A stretch of DNA of 48,878 nt from an uncultured Clostridia bacterium (GCA_947629745.1 CANREZ010000007.1:1-48878); one strand, 5' to 3'. Positions 1-7,881 are shown, numbered from the stretch's first letter. Numbers and translations are program-made. The notes: generated by a model not told the origin, from the letters alone.

Positions 1-129
1 GGTAAAACTACCTTTCTCGTGCGGACAAATCTAAGACAATAGTAAGTTATTTAACTATTGAATTTCAAAACTAATCACTTCTTGGGATCAAGACGATATT
101 ATATTTTGATACTATATAATACCACACTA

Positions 130-139
130 CCCCCCCCCC
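130..139. repeat. homopolymeric C tract (10 C)
   Basis: Ten consecutive C residues in an otherwise very AT-rich non-coding stretch. No reading frame that I believe crosses it. The rest of bases 1-348 shows no gene; from about 240 to 345 it is A/G-rich with loosely repeated GAGATA and GGATA words. Confidence 0.8.
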
Positions 140-348
140 AGCAAAACATTTTCGACTAATATTTACAAAAAGTTTAATTTTTTTTATAAGTATATATTAT
201 AATATATATAATAAGTATACTTGATATATAAGTAACTAATATATATAAGAGAGATACAAGTGGGTAACAAGAGAGATATAAGAGGAGGGATATAAATAGA
301 TAGTGGGATAAATAGTAGGCTAAATAGGATGAGGATATTGATATATAT

Positions 349-490
349 AATAAGAGGGTTCTAAGTTAGCTCTAAATAGGATAAGAAATATATAGAGATA
401 GGGATAAAAGTCGGGACCAAGGCGGGAATATAAGCACGCTCAATCCCCTCAGGCGGTAGTTACCACCAGCTCCCCCTACTACGGGGCGCC
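349..490 (+). repeat. double-hairpin repeat, copy R1 (with long 5' arm)
   Basis: The core at 438-490 reads GCTCAATCCCCTCAG, then a short inverted repeat (GGCGGT/ACCACC), then AGCTCCCCCTACTACGGGGCGCC given here in pieces: AGCTCCCCC, TACTA, CGGGGCGCC. The second half can form its own CCCC/GGGG hairpin. The 90 bases before the core align by eye with those before copy R3 at 1502, so the repeat unit is about 140 bp, with a purine-rich arm and a GC-rich hairpin end. Confidence 0.85.
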
Positions 491-656
491 TATAAGCGGT
501 CGCTATTAAATATAAAATCATAATAGGTATTATTCAAATGAAGAAGCGAGAATATAAGAAAAATCGGTTGAAGATTGAATGAGTGAGTGGAGAATATAGG
601 CACTAATCGGTTAAATACAATATATGAGGGGAAAAGATGGCTTAAATCGGTCACTT

Positions 657-670
657 CCTCATAAGGCGCC
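657..670 (-). repeat. solo end of the hairpin repeat family
   Basis: On the minus strand this reads GGCGCCTTATGAGG, the same bases that lie at and just beyond the GGCGCC end of copy R3 (1634-1647). No hairpin core follows. An AAATCGGTC word precedes both this site and copy R2 on the plus strand, suggesting an eroded or partial copy. The 491-779 interval otherwise shows nothing gene-like. Confidence 0.5.
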
Positions 671-779
671 AAGACAAAAACTAGGTCAAAAGACCTAATT
701 AAGAAAAAAAAATAATTAAGTAGTAAGAATATAATCGAAAATAATGGTGCAATAGATGGTAATAAATCGGTCCTCACAA

Positions 780-880
780 GGCGCCCCGTAGTAGGGGGAG
801 CTGGATGCGTATGCAGACTGAGGGGATTGAGCAAGCTCCTCCACCCTATTCAGGTTCCAACTATACCCTCTCTATAATAT
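780..880 (-). repeat. double-hairpin repeat, copy R2 (inverted)
   Basis: Core 780-832 is the reverse complement of the R1/R3 core: the GGCGCC end points left, followed inward by the CCCC/GGGG hairpin, a variable middle and GCTCAATCCCCTCAG. The adjoining 833-880 (with TATACCCTCTCTATA) resembles the reverse complement of the purine-rich arm before R3. The inner inverted repeat is poorer here than in R3 and R4. Confidence 0.8.
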
Positions 881-1045
881 AATCTACAACCTTAATTACC
901 TACCCCCAACATCCAACTATAACGCATCGCCGCCTTATGAGAGAAATAATAAGTAAAAAAGTACAGCCGATAAAAGAGGCGAGCGTGGCGTGATGTGCGA
1001 AGTCGTCGTGCCGTGCCCGCTAAATGCAGGTTCCATCTATATTCC

Positions 1046-1405
1046 CTATCTTCTCTTACCCCTCACATAGTTATCTATATACTCGCAAACTGCTTGAAAC
1101 TGTGTATTAATCCAATTATTAGGGATGCGGATAACAGTCAGGCCAAATTGTTCAAGAAATTCAGTGCGAATTTGGTCATGTTTTAGGCCTGCTTCCTCAT
1201 AATGTTGTGATCCATCCAATTCAACCACAAGTTCAGCATTTGCACAATAGAAATCCGCAATATATTTATTGATAACCGCTTGTCTACGGAATTTTACAGG
1301 ATAATTCTTCAAAAAATCATGCCAAAGATGTCGCTCTTCCTTAGTCATGTTGTGCCTAAGATTTTGGGCGTTATTTATTAAGGATTTATTGTATTTTCGT
1401 TCCAT
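1046..1405 (-). CDS. DUF559 endonuclease-like protein
   Basis: 119 residues. The sequence fits the DUF559 family, a Vsr/restriction-endonuclease-like fold: an N-terminal helical segment with LRHNMTKEERHLW, then KFRRQAVINKYIADFYC, then the core ELVVELDGSQHYE, and a late FGLTVIRIPN strand. In this fold the Asp of IADFYC, the Glu and Asp of VELDGSQH and nearby polar residues would form the nuclease centre, and all are present, so it looks intact. Start supported by AGGTGA five bases before ATG. It lies alone between inverted copies R2 and R3, and the bases around its stop codon resemble the repeat arm. Nuclease activity and any role in spreading the repeats are inferred from family and position. 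Confidence 0.85.
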   Translation of the reverse strand: MERKYNKSLINNAQNLRHNMTKEERHLWHDFLKNYPVKFRRQAVINKYIADFYCANAELVVELDGSQHYEEAGLKHDQIRTEFLEQFGLTVIRIPNNWINTQFQAVCEYIDNYVRGKRR

Positions 1406-1501
1406 TTGTCACCTATACTAGTTTAACATAAAACGTGGAATATATTGTAATAAAATGAGGGTAAAAGTTAGGATAAATGCGGATATATGATATTAATTAT
1501 T

Positions 1502-1645
1502 AGAGGATACTAAGTTGGCTTTAGATAGGATGAAGAATATATATAGAGAGGGATAGAAGTCGATACCAAGGCGGGAACGTAAGCACGCTCAATCCCCTCA
1601 GGCGGTAGTCACCGCCAGCTCCCCCTACTACGGGGCGCCTTATGA
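1502..1645 (+). repeat. double-hairpin repeat, copy R3 (with long 5' arm)
   Basis: Core 1587-1639 is nearly identical to R1, but its inner hairpin is a perfect GGCGGT-AGTC-ACCGCC where R1 has one mismatch. The 85-base arm before it (CTAAGTTGGCTTTAGATAGG and following) aligns with the R1 arm. It ends GGCGCCTTATGAGG, shared with the solo end at 657-670. Confidence 0.85.
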
Positions 1646-1716
1646 GGTGGAATGCTTATTTGAACTTGTAGAGTCCATTTTATGGGTCTATTTTCCCTAG
1701 GAAAGTGGCGTGCCAC

Positions 1717-1743
1717 AAAAAAATTACACCGAAGTGTAATTTT
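1717..1743 (-). terminator. intrinsic terminator after the HTH gene
   Basis: AAAATTACAC and GTGTAATTTT pair around a TTCG tetraloop (as read on the minus strand), with further T residues. It lies just past the stop of the HTH gene; the plus strand also ends in T-rich sequence, so it could act both ways. Confidence 0.85.
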
Positions 1744-1754
1744 CTTTTTTATTT

Positions 1755-2102
1755 CTAACCCTTATAATAAGTCTTGTAGTAAGTAATCATATTCCTGAGC
1801 ACTACGGCGTCGGAAAAGTCGCGGATGTCGAGACCTATTAAGTGCTTTATCTTATCCATCCTATAGATTAGTGTATTGCGGTGCATAAAACCGGCGTTGC
1901 TAGCCTCGGTAGTATTGAGGGAACTTGCAAAAAACAACTCGCATGATTCCACTAAATCCCTACTCTCAAGCACGGCAAGGACGTTCTTATTGCCAAGCAA
2001 TGCCTTGCACCTCGTGCGAATCTCGTCGGCTGTCGTATTAAAAATATTCTTGGTATCAAATAGCGTATAGCATTGATTCCTTAAACTCTCCACTTCACTC
2101 AT
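1755..2102 (-). CDS. PucR/CdaR-type C-terminal HTH protein
   Basis: 115 residues. The C-terminal half (about 48-110) matches the helix-turn-helix ending PucR/CdaR-type regulators: residues 69-85 (NAGFMHRNTLIYRMDKI) followed by IGLDIRDF and a terminal helix. In that family the HTH sits behind sensor domains; here only a short N-terminal part exists, so any sensory input must come from a partner. The gene overlaps the upstream ABC-ATPase-like gene by 8 bp and shares its promoter at 2763-2791, so the two are probably translationally coupled and may form one regulatory unit. DNA binding is inferred from the fold; target unknown. Confidence 0.75.
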   Translation of the reverse strand: MSEVESLRNQCYTLFDTKNIFNTTADEIRTRCKALLGNKNVLAVLESRDLVESCELFFASSLNTTEASNAGFMHRNTLIYRMDKIKHLIGLDIRDFSDAVVLRNMITYYKTYYKG

Positions 2103-2742
2103 TGATTGCTACTCCATACTCCATTTTAATATATCTATCGCCCAATACCTTGATGAGTGTGTCATCATTTGTCGCAACTATGCTAGTCGCGTTATTTAGT
2201 TTCACCAGTCGCATAATCTCGTGAGATACATAATCTCGCTCTTTGGCACTAAGCTCGCCAAACTTGATATCCACCAGCACTATATCTAGTGGTCTTAGGG
2301 AAAGCCTAGCTAGGCTCACCACCACTCGGGTGAAATAATCTAGGTCTCTACATGGCTTATCTGCAACTGCTGCTAAATTGTACTCAATAATGGCTTTGTC
2401 CACCTTGGCACGGCGCACGTCACGAGATATGTGTCTGATGCGGAGCACGTAGTCGAGATTTTCCCTAACAGTCTTATGCTCAAAAAACGTGCCAGCACTT
2501 GAAATATAGCCAAGAGACGCATCGTGCTTTGGGTTAAAGCGCTTTATCTTCCTGCCACGGAGGAAATATGTGCCACTATCGGGCGTCTCAAGACCAGCAA
2601 TGATACGGAGCAAACTACTCTTGCCACTATCATCCATGCCATAGAGGACGACATGCTCCCCTGCCATGATATGCAATGATACATCAGACAGAGTGTATGC
2701 GTCTTTCGTGAAACTGAAATAAATATGCTCTAATTCGATCAA
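2095..2742 (-). CDS. degenerate ABC-type ATPase domain protein
   Basis: About 215 residues with ABC ATPase layout. A Walker A motif, GMDDSGKSS (about 35-43), is intact. The other catalytic elements are not: the Q-loop Gln is absent (GYISSAG), the LSGGQ signature is replaced by YFTRVVVSLARL, Walker B reads VLVDIKFGE without the DE pair, and the H-loop His is Asn (ATNDD). It may bind but probably not hydrolyse ATP. No membrane partner is adjacent; instead its end overlaps the HTH gene. I chose TTG at 2742 because AGGGTGA lies seven bases upstream and the promoter at 2763-2791 would start RNA near 2756, after the alternative TTG at 2760. A regulatory nucleotide sensor is one possible role (inference). 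Confidence 0.7.
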   Translation of the reverse strand: MIELEHIYFSFTKDAYTLSDVSLHIMAGEHVVLYGMDDSGKSSLLRIIAGLETPDSGTYFLRGRKIKRFNPKHDASLGYISSAGTFFEHKTVRENLDYVLRIRHISRDVRRAKVDKAIIEYNLAAVADKPCRDLDYFTRVVVSLARLSLRPLDIVLVDIKFGELSAKERDYVSHEIMRLVKLNNATSIVATNDDTLIKVLGDRYIKMEYGVAINE

Positions 2743-2762
2743 GTGATCACCCTCACACAATA

Positions 2763-2791
2763 ATTTTAGAATATAATATACTATTTGTCAA
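2763..2791 (-). promoter_or_regulatory. sigma-A promoter of the ABC/HTH pair
   Basis: TTGACA (2786-2791), a 17-base spacer and TAAAAT (2763-2768) on the minus strand. Predicted RNA start near 2756. Confidence 0.75.
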
Positions 2792-2810
2792 TACCCAAAA
2801 TAGTCCGTGC

Positions 2811-2840
2811 AATGAAAAAGGGCAATTAGATCTTGCCCTT
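2811..2840 (-). terminator. intrinsic terminator after hpf
   Basis: AAGGGCAA/TTGCCCTT stem with a 7-base loop followed by TTTTT on the minus strand, 13 bases past the hpf stop codon. Confidence 0.85.
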
Positions 2841-2852
2841 ACCCATCTAAGT

Positions 2853-3383
2853 TTAATAATCTAATTCGATTAGTCCGGTCTTGCCATCACGTCTCTTGTA
2901 GACTAGATTTACCTCACCGGTCATTTGATTGAGGAACGCATAGAAGTCGTGATCTAGCGCCTCCATGTGGAAGATAGCGTCCTCCACCATCATTGGCTCG
3001 AGGGTAAATTTCTTCTTCTTAGCAATCATCGGCACGGTGTTTTCTTCCTCAAATACCTCGAAGCTTGAGAATATAGTCTCATCCGTTCCTGCGCGCTTCC
3101 TACTCTTTAGCCTACTGCCAAGTCTTGTCACCTGGCGCTCAAGCTTAGGCAAAACTAGGTCAATATTATTGTACATATTGTCCGACACAGCCTCTGCACG
3201 GAAATAGTATGAGCCGCTGGAGATGGTGATCTCGAGCTTTTCCCTACGATCCTGAGCCTCGCAATTTACCTTAGCAGTGACGGATTTGTCAAAATACTTG
3301 CTAAATTTATCTAGTTTCTTCTCTAAAATTTCCTTAAACTTAGTAGAAACTTTGTAATTCTTTGAAACATAATTTACTTTCAT
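2853..3383 (-). CDS. hpf: ribosome hibernation promoting factor, long form
   Basis: 176 residues, the usual length of long HPF in Firmicutes. The N-terminal domain (about 1-100) has the beta-alpha-beta-beta-beta-alpha pattern of the S30AE fold, which binds the decoding centre of 30S subunits. After a linker, the C-terminal domain (about 120-176) carries KKFTLEPMMVEDAIFHME, DHDFYAFLNQMTGEVNLVYK and RRDGKTGLIEL, typical of the dimerisation domain that joins two 70S ribosomes into inactive 100S pairs. AAGGAGAA lies 7 bases before ATG. It follows clpC with no visible terminator and has its own promoter at 3409-3438, so it may be transcribed both with the CtsR operon and alone. Confidence 0.95.
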   Translation of the reverse strand: MKVNYVSKNYKVSTKFKEILEKKLDKFSKYFDKSVTAKVNCEAQDRREKLEITISSGSYYFRAEAVSDNMYNNIDLVLPKLERQVTRLGSRLKSRKRAGTDETIFSSFEVFEEENTVPMIAKKKKFTLEPMMVEDAIFHMEALDHDFYAFLNQMTGEVNLVYKRRDGKTGLIELDY

Positions 3384-3408
3384 GCAATACTTCTCCTTGA
3401 TTTTTAAG

Positions 3409-3438
3409 ATTATATCATAGAGATTATATTTTTGTAAA
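3409..3438 (-). promoter_or_regulatory. sigma-A promoter of hpf
   Basis: TTTACA (3433-3438), 18-base spacer, TATAAT (3409-3414) on the minus strand, in the short clpC-hpf gap. No CtsR operator is visible at this site. Confidence 0.7.
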
Positions 3439-3446
3439 ACATTTTG

Positions 3447-5918
3447 CTAGGCCAAAACAGGATTATCCACTCGAAGTGACAATTTGTCCCCACGAGCGGA
3501 TATGACTATCACACTGCCCTCCTGGATATTGCCGGAGAGCATGCCCTCTGCGATCTTGTCCTCAATCTCCTGCTCAATTAATCTCCTAAGTGGTCTTGCG
3601 CCAAACTCCGGATCATAGCCCTTGTCTATTAGATATTTTAGTGCGCTTTCGGTCACTTTTAGGCTACATTTTGAGTTGGTCAATCGTTTATTAAGGCCAA
3701 CGATGAAGATTTTGGCTATCTGCGCCAATTGTTTGTATGAGAGTGGGTGGAACACGGTGACAACGTCGATCCTATTGACAAATTCCGGCTTGAACGAGCG
3801 TTTGAACGCGCTAACAAGAGTTTCCCTAATAGTATCATAGTCGAGTGTGCTATTCTCGCCATCCGACATATTGAAGCCAAAACCTTTTGTGGCCTTTGGC
3901 AATTCGTTGCAACCGACGTTGCTGGTCATGATGATAATAGTATTTTTGAAGCTAACTGTGCGGCCCTGGCTATCGGTGAGTCTGCCATCGTCAAGTATCT
4001 GAAGCAGCATATTGAATACATCCGGATGAGCCTTCTCTATCTCATCGAATAGAACCACGGAATATGGCCTCTTCCTCACAGCCTCAGTGAGTTGGCCTCC
4101 CTCGTCAAACCCGACATATCCTGGAGGTGAACCGATGAGCTTTGAGACCGAATGTTTCTCCATATATTCGCTCATATCGAGGCGGATGACAAATTTTTCG
4201 CTATCAAACATAGCCTCAGCTAATGCCTTGCACAGCTCAGTCTTTCCCACACCGGTCTGACCTAGGAACATGAATGAGCCGATAGGACGATTGCTATCCT
4301 TTAGGCCAATACGATTCCTCCTAATAGCCTTGCACACAGCCTCGATCGCTTCATCCTGACCCACAACACGCCTATGGAGAATCTCCTCTAGGTGCATGAG
4401 GCGGTCCTTTTCGTTATCTGATATCTTGGTCACTGGTATTCCCGTCCACTTGGAGATAACGTCACAGATATCTTCCTCGTATATAGCTATTCCATTAGCA
4501 CTATACTTCTGATCCAACTGCTCGTGGAGGGAATATGCGTATTTTAGTTTATCCCTAATGGTGGAAGCAAGCGCAAAATCCTCGTTCATGAGGGCTTGTT
4601 TCTTATCCCTCTCAAGTGCGGCAATCTCGGCATCTAATTTCTCCACCTCGACAGGTTTCTTACTGCCCTTTACCTTTGCCTTGCTACAAGCCTCGTCGAT
4701 TAGGTCAATAGCTTTGTCCGGCAATGCGCGGTCCATGATGTATTTCTCCGACAAATTAGCTGCCGCATTGATAGCCTCATCGGTGATGGTCACGCCGTGG
4801 AATTTCTCATAAGTTGGCTTGATACCATTCAAAATCTTGATAGTATCCTCTATCGATGGAGGATTGACCATGACAGGTTGGAACCTACGCTCGAGCGCCC
4901 TATCTTTCTCGATAAACTTCCTATATTCCTCAGTGGTTGTAGCGCCAATGGTCTGGAATTCTCCACGCGCTAGATATGGTTTTAGCATATCCGCTGGATT
5001 GACTTCGCCCTTGTCTCCACCTGCCTGCATGAGGGTGTGAATCTCATCGATAAAGACTATAATTCGCTTATTATCCTTGATGCAAGATATTAATTTCTTT
5101 AGCCTCTCCTCTAGGTCTCCACGATATTTCGTGCCTGCCATGAGTCCGCCTAGTTCGAGTGAAAAAATTATCTTATCTTTGAGTAGATCCGGCACGTTGC
5201 CCGAGACAATTTTTAGGGCTAAACCGTCCACAACTGCGCTCTTGCCAACACCTGCTTGGCCTATTAGCACAGGATTATTCTTGGTCTTCCTACAAAGAAT
5301 GTCGATGAGTCTATCGGTCTCTTCATCTCGGCCGATGACTGGGTCGATCTTGCCTTGACGAGCCTTGAGTGTCAAGTCCTGCCCCATCTCAAGGAGTGCG
5401 GGGTCGAGTTCGCTGCCAGCGTTTGCGTCGACATTTGGGCTATAGGAGGCACTGCGCATTGAATCGTTGTAGGCATCACTCTTTAGGAACCTAAGCAAAG
5501 ATTGCTTCAGCCCATCGATATCCACGTCGAATACGCGCCTTAGAATCCCCACAGCATAGCTATCGGTCGATAGCAGGAGAGATGCAAGTAAGTGCTCAGT
5601 GCCGATGTAGTTGTGGCCAATTTGATTTGCAAATTGGTTGGCAACTAGGAATATTTCCTTTGACCTTGGAGTAAGGTCGATGCTGCCCTGTAAGACGACT
5701 TCGCGTGACGGGCTATTGCGTTCAAAAATTTTTACTAATGCCTCAGGTGTGACACCCACGGACGACAAAAGTTTCGATGCAACCGATGCCCTGACACTAG
5801 CAAGGCCATATAGCAGATGCTCAGTGCCGATCTGGGTATTGCCAAAATTCACGGCGATGCTACCCGCGTTTGACAGTGCTTGATTTACCTGTTCAGTTAC
5901 TCTTATTCCAAAATTCAT
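3447..5918 (-). CDS. clpC: ATP-dependent Clp protease ATPase subunit ClpC
   Basis: 823 residues, typical ClpC size. The double Clp N-domain carries the two GTEHLL sites (first Glu at residue 33) that in B. subtilis ClpC dock phosphoarginine. Two AAA+ modules follow: Walker A GQAGVGKSAV with Walker B IIVFIDEIHT, and later GQTGVGKTEL with SVVLFDEIEKAHP, with arginine-finger segments (ERRFQP, FVNRID). A UVR-like middle domain (about 425-470, KLDAEIAALERDKKQALM) lies between the modules. It is an unfoldase that hands arginine-phosphorylated or adaptor-bound proteins to ClpP; clpP is not in this window. It is last of the four CtsR-regulated genes, 11 bases after mcsB. AGGAGGAGAGGAT before ATG gives a strong ribosome site. 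Confidence 0.98.
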   Translation of the reverse strand: MNFGIRVTEQVNQALSNAGSIAVNFGNTQIGTEHLLYGLASVRASVASKLLSSVGVTPEALVKIFERNSPSREVVLQGSIDLTPRSKEIFLVANQFANQIGHNYIGTEHLLASLLLSTDSYAVGILRRVFDVDIDGLKQSLLRFLKSDAYNDSMRSASYSPNVDANAGSELDPALLEMGQDLTLKARQGKIDPVIGRDEETDRLIDILCRKTKNNPVLIGQAGVGKSAVVDGLALKIVSGNVPDLLKDKIIFSLELGGLMAGTKYRGDLEERLKKLISCIKDNKRIIVFIDEIHTLMQAGGDKGEVNPADMLKPYLARGEFQTIGATTTEEYRKFIEKDRALERRFQPVMVNPPSIEDTIKILNGIKPTYEKFHGVTITDEAINAAANLSEKYIMDRALPDKAIDLIDEACSKAKVKGSKKPVEVEKLDAEIAALERDKKQALMNEDFALASTIRDKLKYAYSLHEQLDQKYSANGIAIYEEDICDVISKWTGIPVTKISDNEKDRLMHLEEILHRRVVGQDEAIEAVCKAIRRNRIGLKDSNRPIGSFMFLGQTGVGKTELCKALAEAMFDSEKFVIRLDMSEYMEKHSVSKLIGSPPGYVGFDEGGQLTEAVRKRPYSVVLFDEIEKAHPDVFNMLLQILDDGRLTDSQGRTVSFKNTIIIMTSNVGCNELPKATKGFGFNMSDGENSTLDYDTIRETLVSAFKRSFKPEFVNRIDVVTVFHPLSYKQLAQIAKIFIVGLNKRLTNSKCSLKVTESALKYLIDKGYDPEFGARPLRRLIEQEIEDKIAEGMLSGNIQEGSVIVISARGDKLSLRVDNPVLA

Positions 5919-5929
5919 ATCCTCTCCTC

Positions 5930-6925
5930 CTATTCTATTAGTGTTCCTCTAAATATTTGCCTTAAGTATTCCGCGCGGAATCTATCTCGCGTGGTGTCAT
6001 TGGTTTTTGCGCCAAATCTATTTGCTATATGATATGGCTTGATATTATTGGTGATATCCTCAATTGTTGAGGCGTCCTTTATCTTGATGAGCCCTAGAAC
6101 TACTCCCACTCTTAGTGCGGCCAATTGCTCAATAGCCTCAGCCGATGAGATGCTATATGCGTGAGATAGTATGCCATAGGCGCGATGGGCTTTATCCATA
6201 ATGTAGTCGAAGTTATTCTCTAGCAAGTCCTCACGTGCGGATTTCTCGAGCTCCACCAATTTTAGGACAGTATTTTCTATCATGGTGATGAGGTCTTGCT
6301 CGCTTTTGCCAAGGGTGACTTCATTTGACACCTGATATATGTAGTGGCTAGCACCACTGCCCTCACCTCTACTGCCGCGCAAGGTTATTCCTCGGCTATC
6401 TAGTGTGGTGACTATATCCGGAATGCTCCCCGCCATAGTGAGTGCTGGCAGGAACAGCATGACACTCGCGCGCATTCCCGTACCAACATTTGACGGGCAC
6501 GCTGTGATGTATCCGAGGTTGCCCGAGTAGCAATAGTCTAGTGTGCGATTGAGCTCAGTGTCTATATCTGACGCTATGTCATAGCATTTCCTAAGAGACA
6601 AGCCATCTAGTATGCAGGATAGTCTAATGTGGTCCTCCTCGCACAGCATGATGGTCACAGTGTCGTCATTCGACCTAGCATATGCCCCATATGGGCTAGA
6701 AAGTAGGCCTGCGGATATCACATTATCCTCCACCAGCATTTGTCTAGACGATTCATCCATATCAGACAGTCTGCGATAGGAAAAGTCACCTAGTTTGTCA
6801 ATAGCACGAAGAGTGCGCTCCACAAGTGTCTTCGCCTCATCGCGTGACAGTTTGTGTGGAAACTTTTGCCCACGGATATTCCTCGCTAGTCTTATTCGTG
6901 ATGAAATAATCACATCGGATTCCAT
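5930..6925 (-). CDS. mcsB: protein arginine kinase McsB
   Basis: 331 residues; guanidino (phosphagen) kinase fold acting on protein arginine. Visible elements are VIISSRIRLARNIRG near the N-terminus (nucleotide-binding arginines), CEEDHIRLS (usually NEEDH; the acidic residues remain), the reactive-Cys segment ACPSNVGTGMRASVM, and RGSRGEGS followed by YQVSNEVTLGKSE. All catalytic positions I can align are present, so it looks active. It marks misfolded proteins and CtsR for ClpCP. It starts one base inside the mcsA stop (TAATG), indicating coupling to its activator McsA. The phosphatase that would reverse it is represented here only by an apparently inactive homologue at 40565-41005. Confidence 0.96.
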   Translation of the reverse strand: MESDVIISSRIRLARNIRGQKFPHKLSRDEAKTLVERTLRAIDKLGDFSYRRLSDMDESSRQMLVEDNVISAGLLSSPYGAYARSNDDTVTIMLCEEDHIRLSCILDGLSLRKCYDIASDIDTELNRTLDYCYSGNLGYITACPSNVGTGMRASVMLFLPALTMAGSIPDIVTTLDSRGITLRGSRGEGSGASHYIYQVSNEVTLGKSEQDLITMIENTVLKLVELEKSAREDLLENNFDYIMDKAHRAYGILSHAYSISSAEAIEQLAALRVGVVLGLIKIKDASTIEDITNNIKPYHIANRFGAKTNDTTRDRFRAEYLRQIFRGTLIE

Positions 6926-7401
6926 TAATCCTCTCCATTCCTAATATTTTCTATTTGTTTCTTCAGTTTCGCTGCTTCCTCATAATCTTCTCTATCCACA
7001 GCCTGATTGATCTTCTCGCGAAGTTCCTCAATTCTTTCGTCCTTAGTAAGAGTCGACCTATCGAGAGCAGCTTTGCCCACATGATAGTCTGCGCCTTGGT
7101 TGCGCCTAATGACATCGATTAGGTCACTAAATTCGTCATAGCAATGTTCGCAGCCGACCAGTCCACTGGATCTAAATTCGTCAAAACTCGTGCCGCAATA
7201 TCTACACACATCTTGAACGGGATCGAGCAGGCCATATTCGTGGTCTGCGGATAGTATCTCGCCAAATTCCTTCATAGTACTTAGTAATGCACCCGAATTT
7301 GCCGCACATTCCTCACACAGGTGAGTCTCGGTGACCTTGCCATTTATATTGGTTTTGCTATGAAAAGTTGCTGGCCTTATGCCACATTTATCACAATACA
7401 T
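6925..7401 (-). CDS. mcsA: McsA, zinc-finger activator of McsB
   Basis: 158 residues. Four CxxC pairs form two zinc modules: CDKC and CEEC in the first 35 residues, CRYC and CEHC at about 67-92. The C-terminal third (about 120-158) is a UVR-type coiled segment, LREKINQAVDREDYEEAAKLKKQIENI, given here only as a pattern of 27 residues whose core is DREDYEEAAKLKKQI. In B. subtilis McsA binds and activates McsB and connects it with CtsR. Strong ribosome site AGGGAGGAAGAT before ATG; it lies 10 bases after ctsR. Confidence 0.94.
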   Translation of the reverse strand: MYCDKCGIRPATFHSKTNINGKVTETHLCEECAANSGALLSTMKEFGEILSADHEYGLLDPVQDVCRYCGTSFDEFRSSGLVGCEHCYDEFSDLIDVIRRNQGADYHVGKAALDRSTLTKDERIEELREKINQAVDREDYEEAAKLKKQIENIRNGED

Positions 7402-7411
7402 ATCTTCCTCC

Positions 7412-7858
7412 CTACAAAATATTTTTGATAATATTCGCTAGTATTTTTGCCCTCATTTCATCCTCATAAGATATAGGCATCTTCAGTGAATTTGGGCTAA
7501 TTGCCGAACGTATCACGCCGGATGTTACTTCATCTATTATTCCCCTAGATTTTAAGTTCTCTACGATCTGCAACGCGTGATTGTAATCCACTTTGCTTGC
7601 TAGGTCGTCTTTTAGCAATTTTAGCAAGTATTCATCGCTAGTTGGCTCGATCTTCACGATCCTCACATATCCCCCGCCACCTCTATGGCTCTCGATGAGA
7701 TATCCTCTAGCATAGGTAAAACGAGTGGATAGCACATAATTTATCTGGCTAGGTGAGACGTTGAAGTAATCCGCGAGCTCATTGCGTGAAATATCCAGAC
7801 TATCCCCACGAATAGCCTGCAAAATAAAATTCTCTATCATGTCGCTCATATTTGCCAT
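7412..7858 (-). CDS. ctsR: CtsR, class III heat-shock repressor
   Basis: 149 residues from ATG 7858, chosen because GAGGAA lies just upstream and because the promoter and operator at 7882-7936 lie upstream of it; an in-frame extension to 8062 would run through the promoter and is rejected. The N-terminal winged HTH has ISRNELADYFNVSPSQINYV, and the wing has RGGGGYVRIV, the hallmark of CtsR whose wing arginine is the McsB target. The C-terminal helices form the tetramerisation domain. It represses its own operon and is removed on heat or protein stress through McsB and ClpCP. Confidence 0.96.
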   Translation of the reverse strand: MANMSDMIENFILQAIRGDSLDISRNELADYFNVSPSQINYVLSTRFTYARGYLIESHRGGGGYVRIVKIEPTSDEYLLKLLKDDLASKVDYNHALQIVENLKSRGIIDEVTSGVIRSAISPNSLKMPISYEDEMRAKILANIIKNIL

Positions 7859-7881
7859 AATAGTTCCTCGCAAAATCAAAG

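Larger units (their letters stand above)
780..1639. mobile_element. candidate DUF559-containing element bounded by inverted repeats
   Basis: R2 (inverted) and R3 (direct) form terminal inverted repeats of about 53 bp with GGCGCC at both outer ends; the outermost 24 bases of the two ends are perfect complements. The only plausible gene inside is the DUF559 protein at 1046-1405. Symmetry continues outside the GGCGCC ends (TTGTGAGG on the left read outward, TTATGAGG on the right), so the exact boundary and any target duplication are unclear. That this unit moves is inference; repeat-flanked accumulation without transposition is the alternative. Confidence 0.5.

Noticed and set aside
490-834. 114-codon open frame on the minus strand
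   Set aside because: It begins inside repeat R2 and runs through repeat-derived sequence; composition (Leu/Phe/Ser, no family motif) and lack of a ribosome site indicate chance.
1046-1405. DUF559 gene as part of a restriction-modification system
   Set aside because: No methyltransferase or specificity gene is adjacent; the only neighbours are the repeats.
2743-2760. Upstream TTG start for the ABC-like gene
   Set aside because: It lies before the predicted transcription start and has no ribosome site, unlike TTG 2742.
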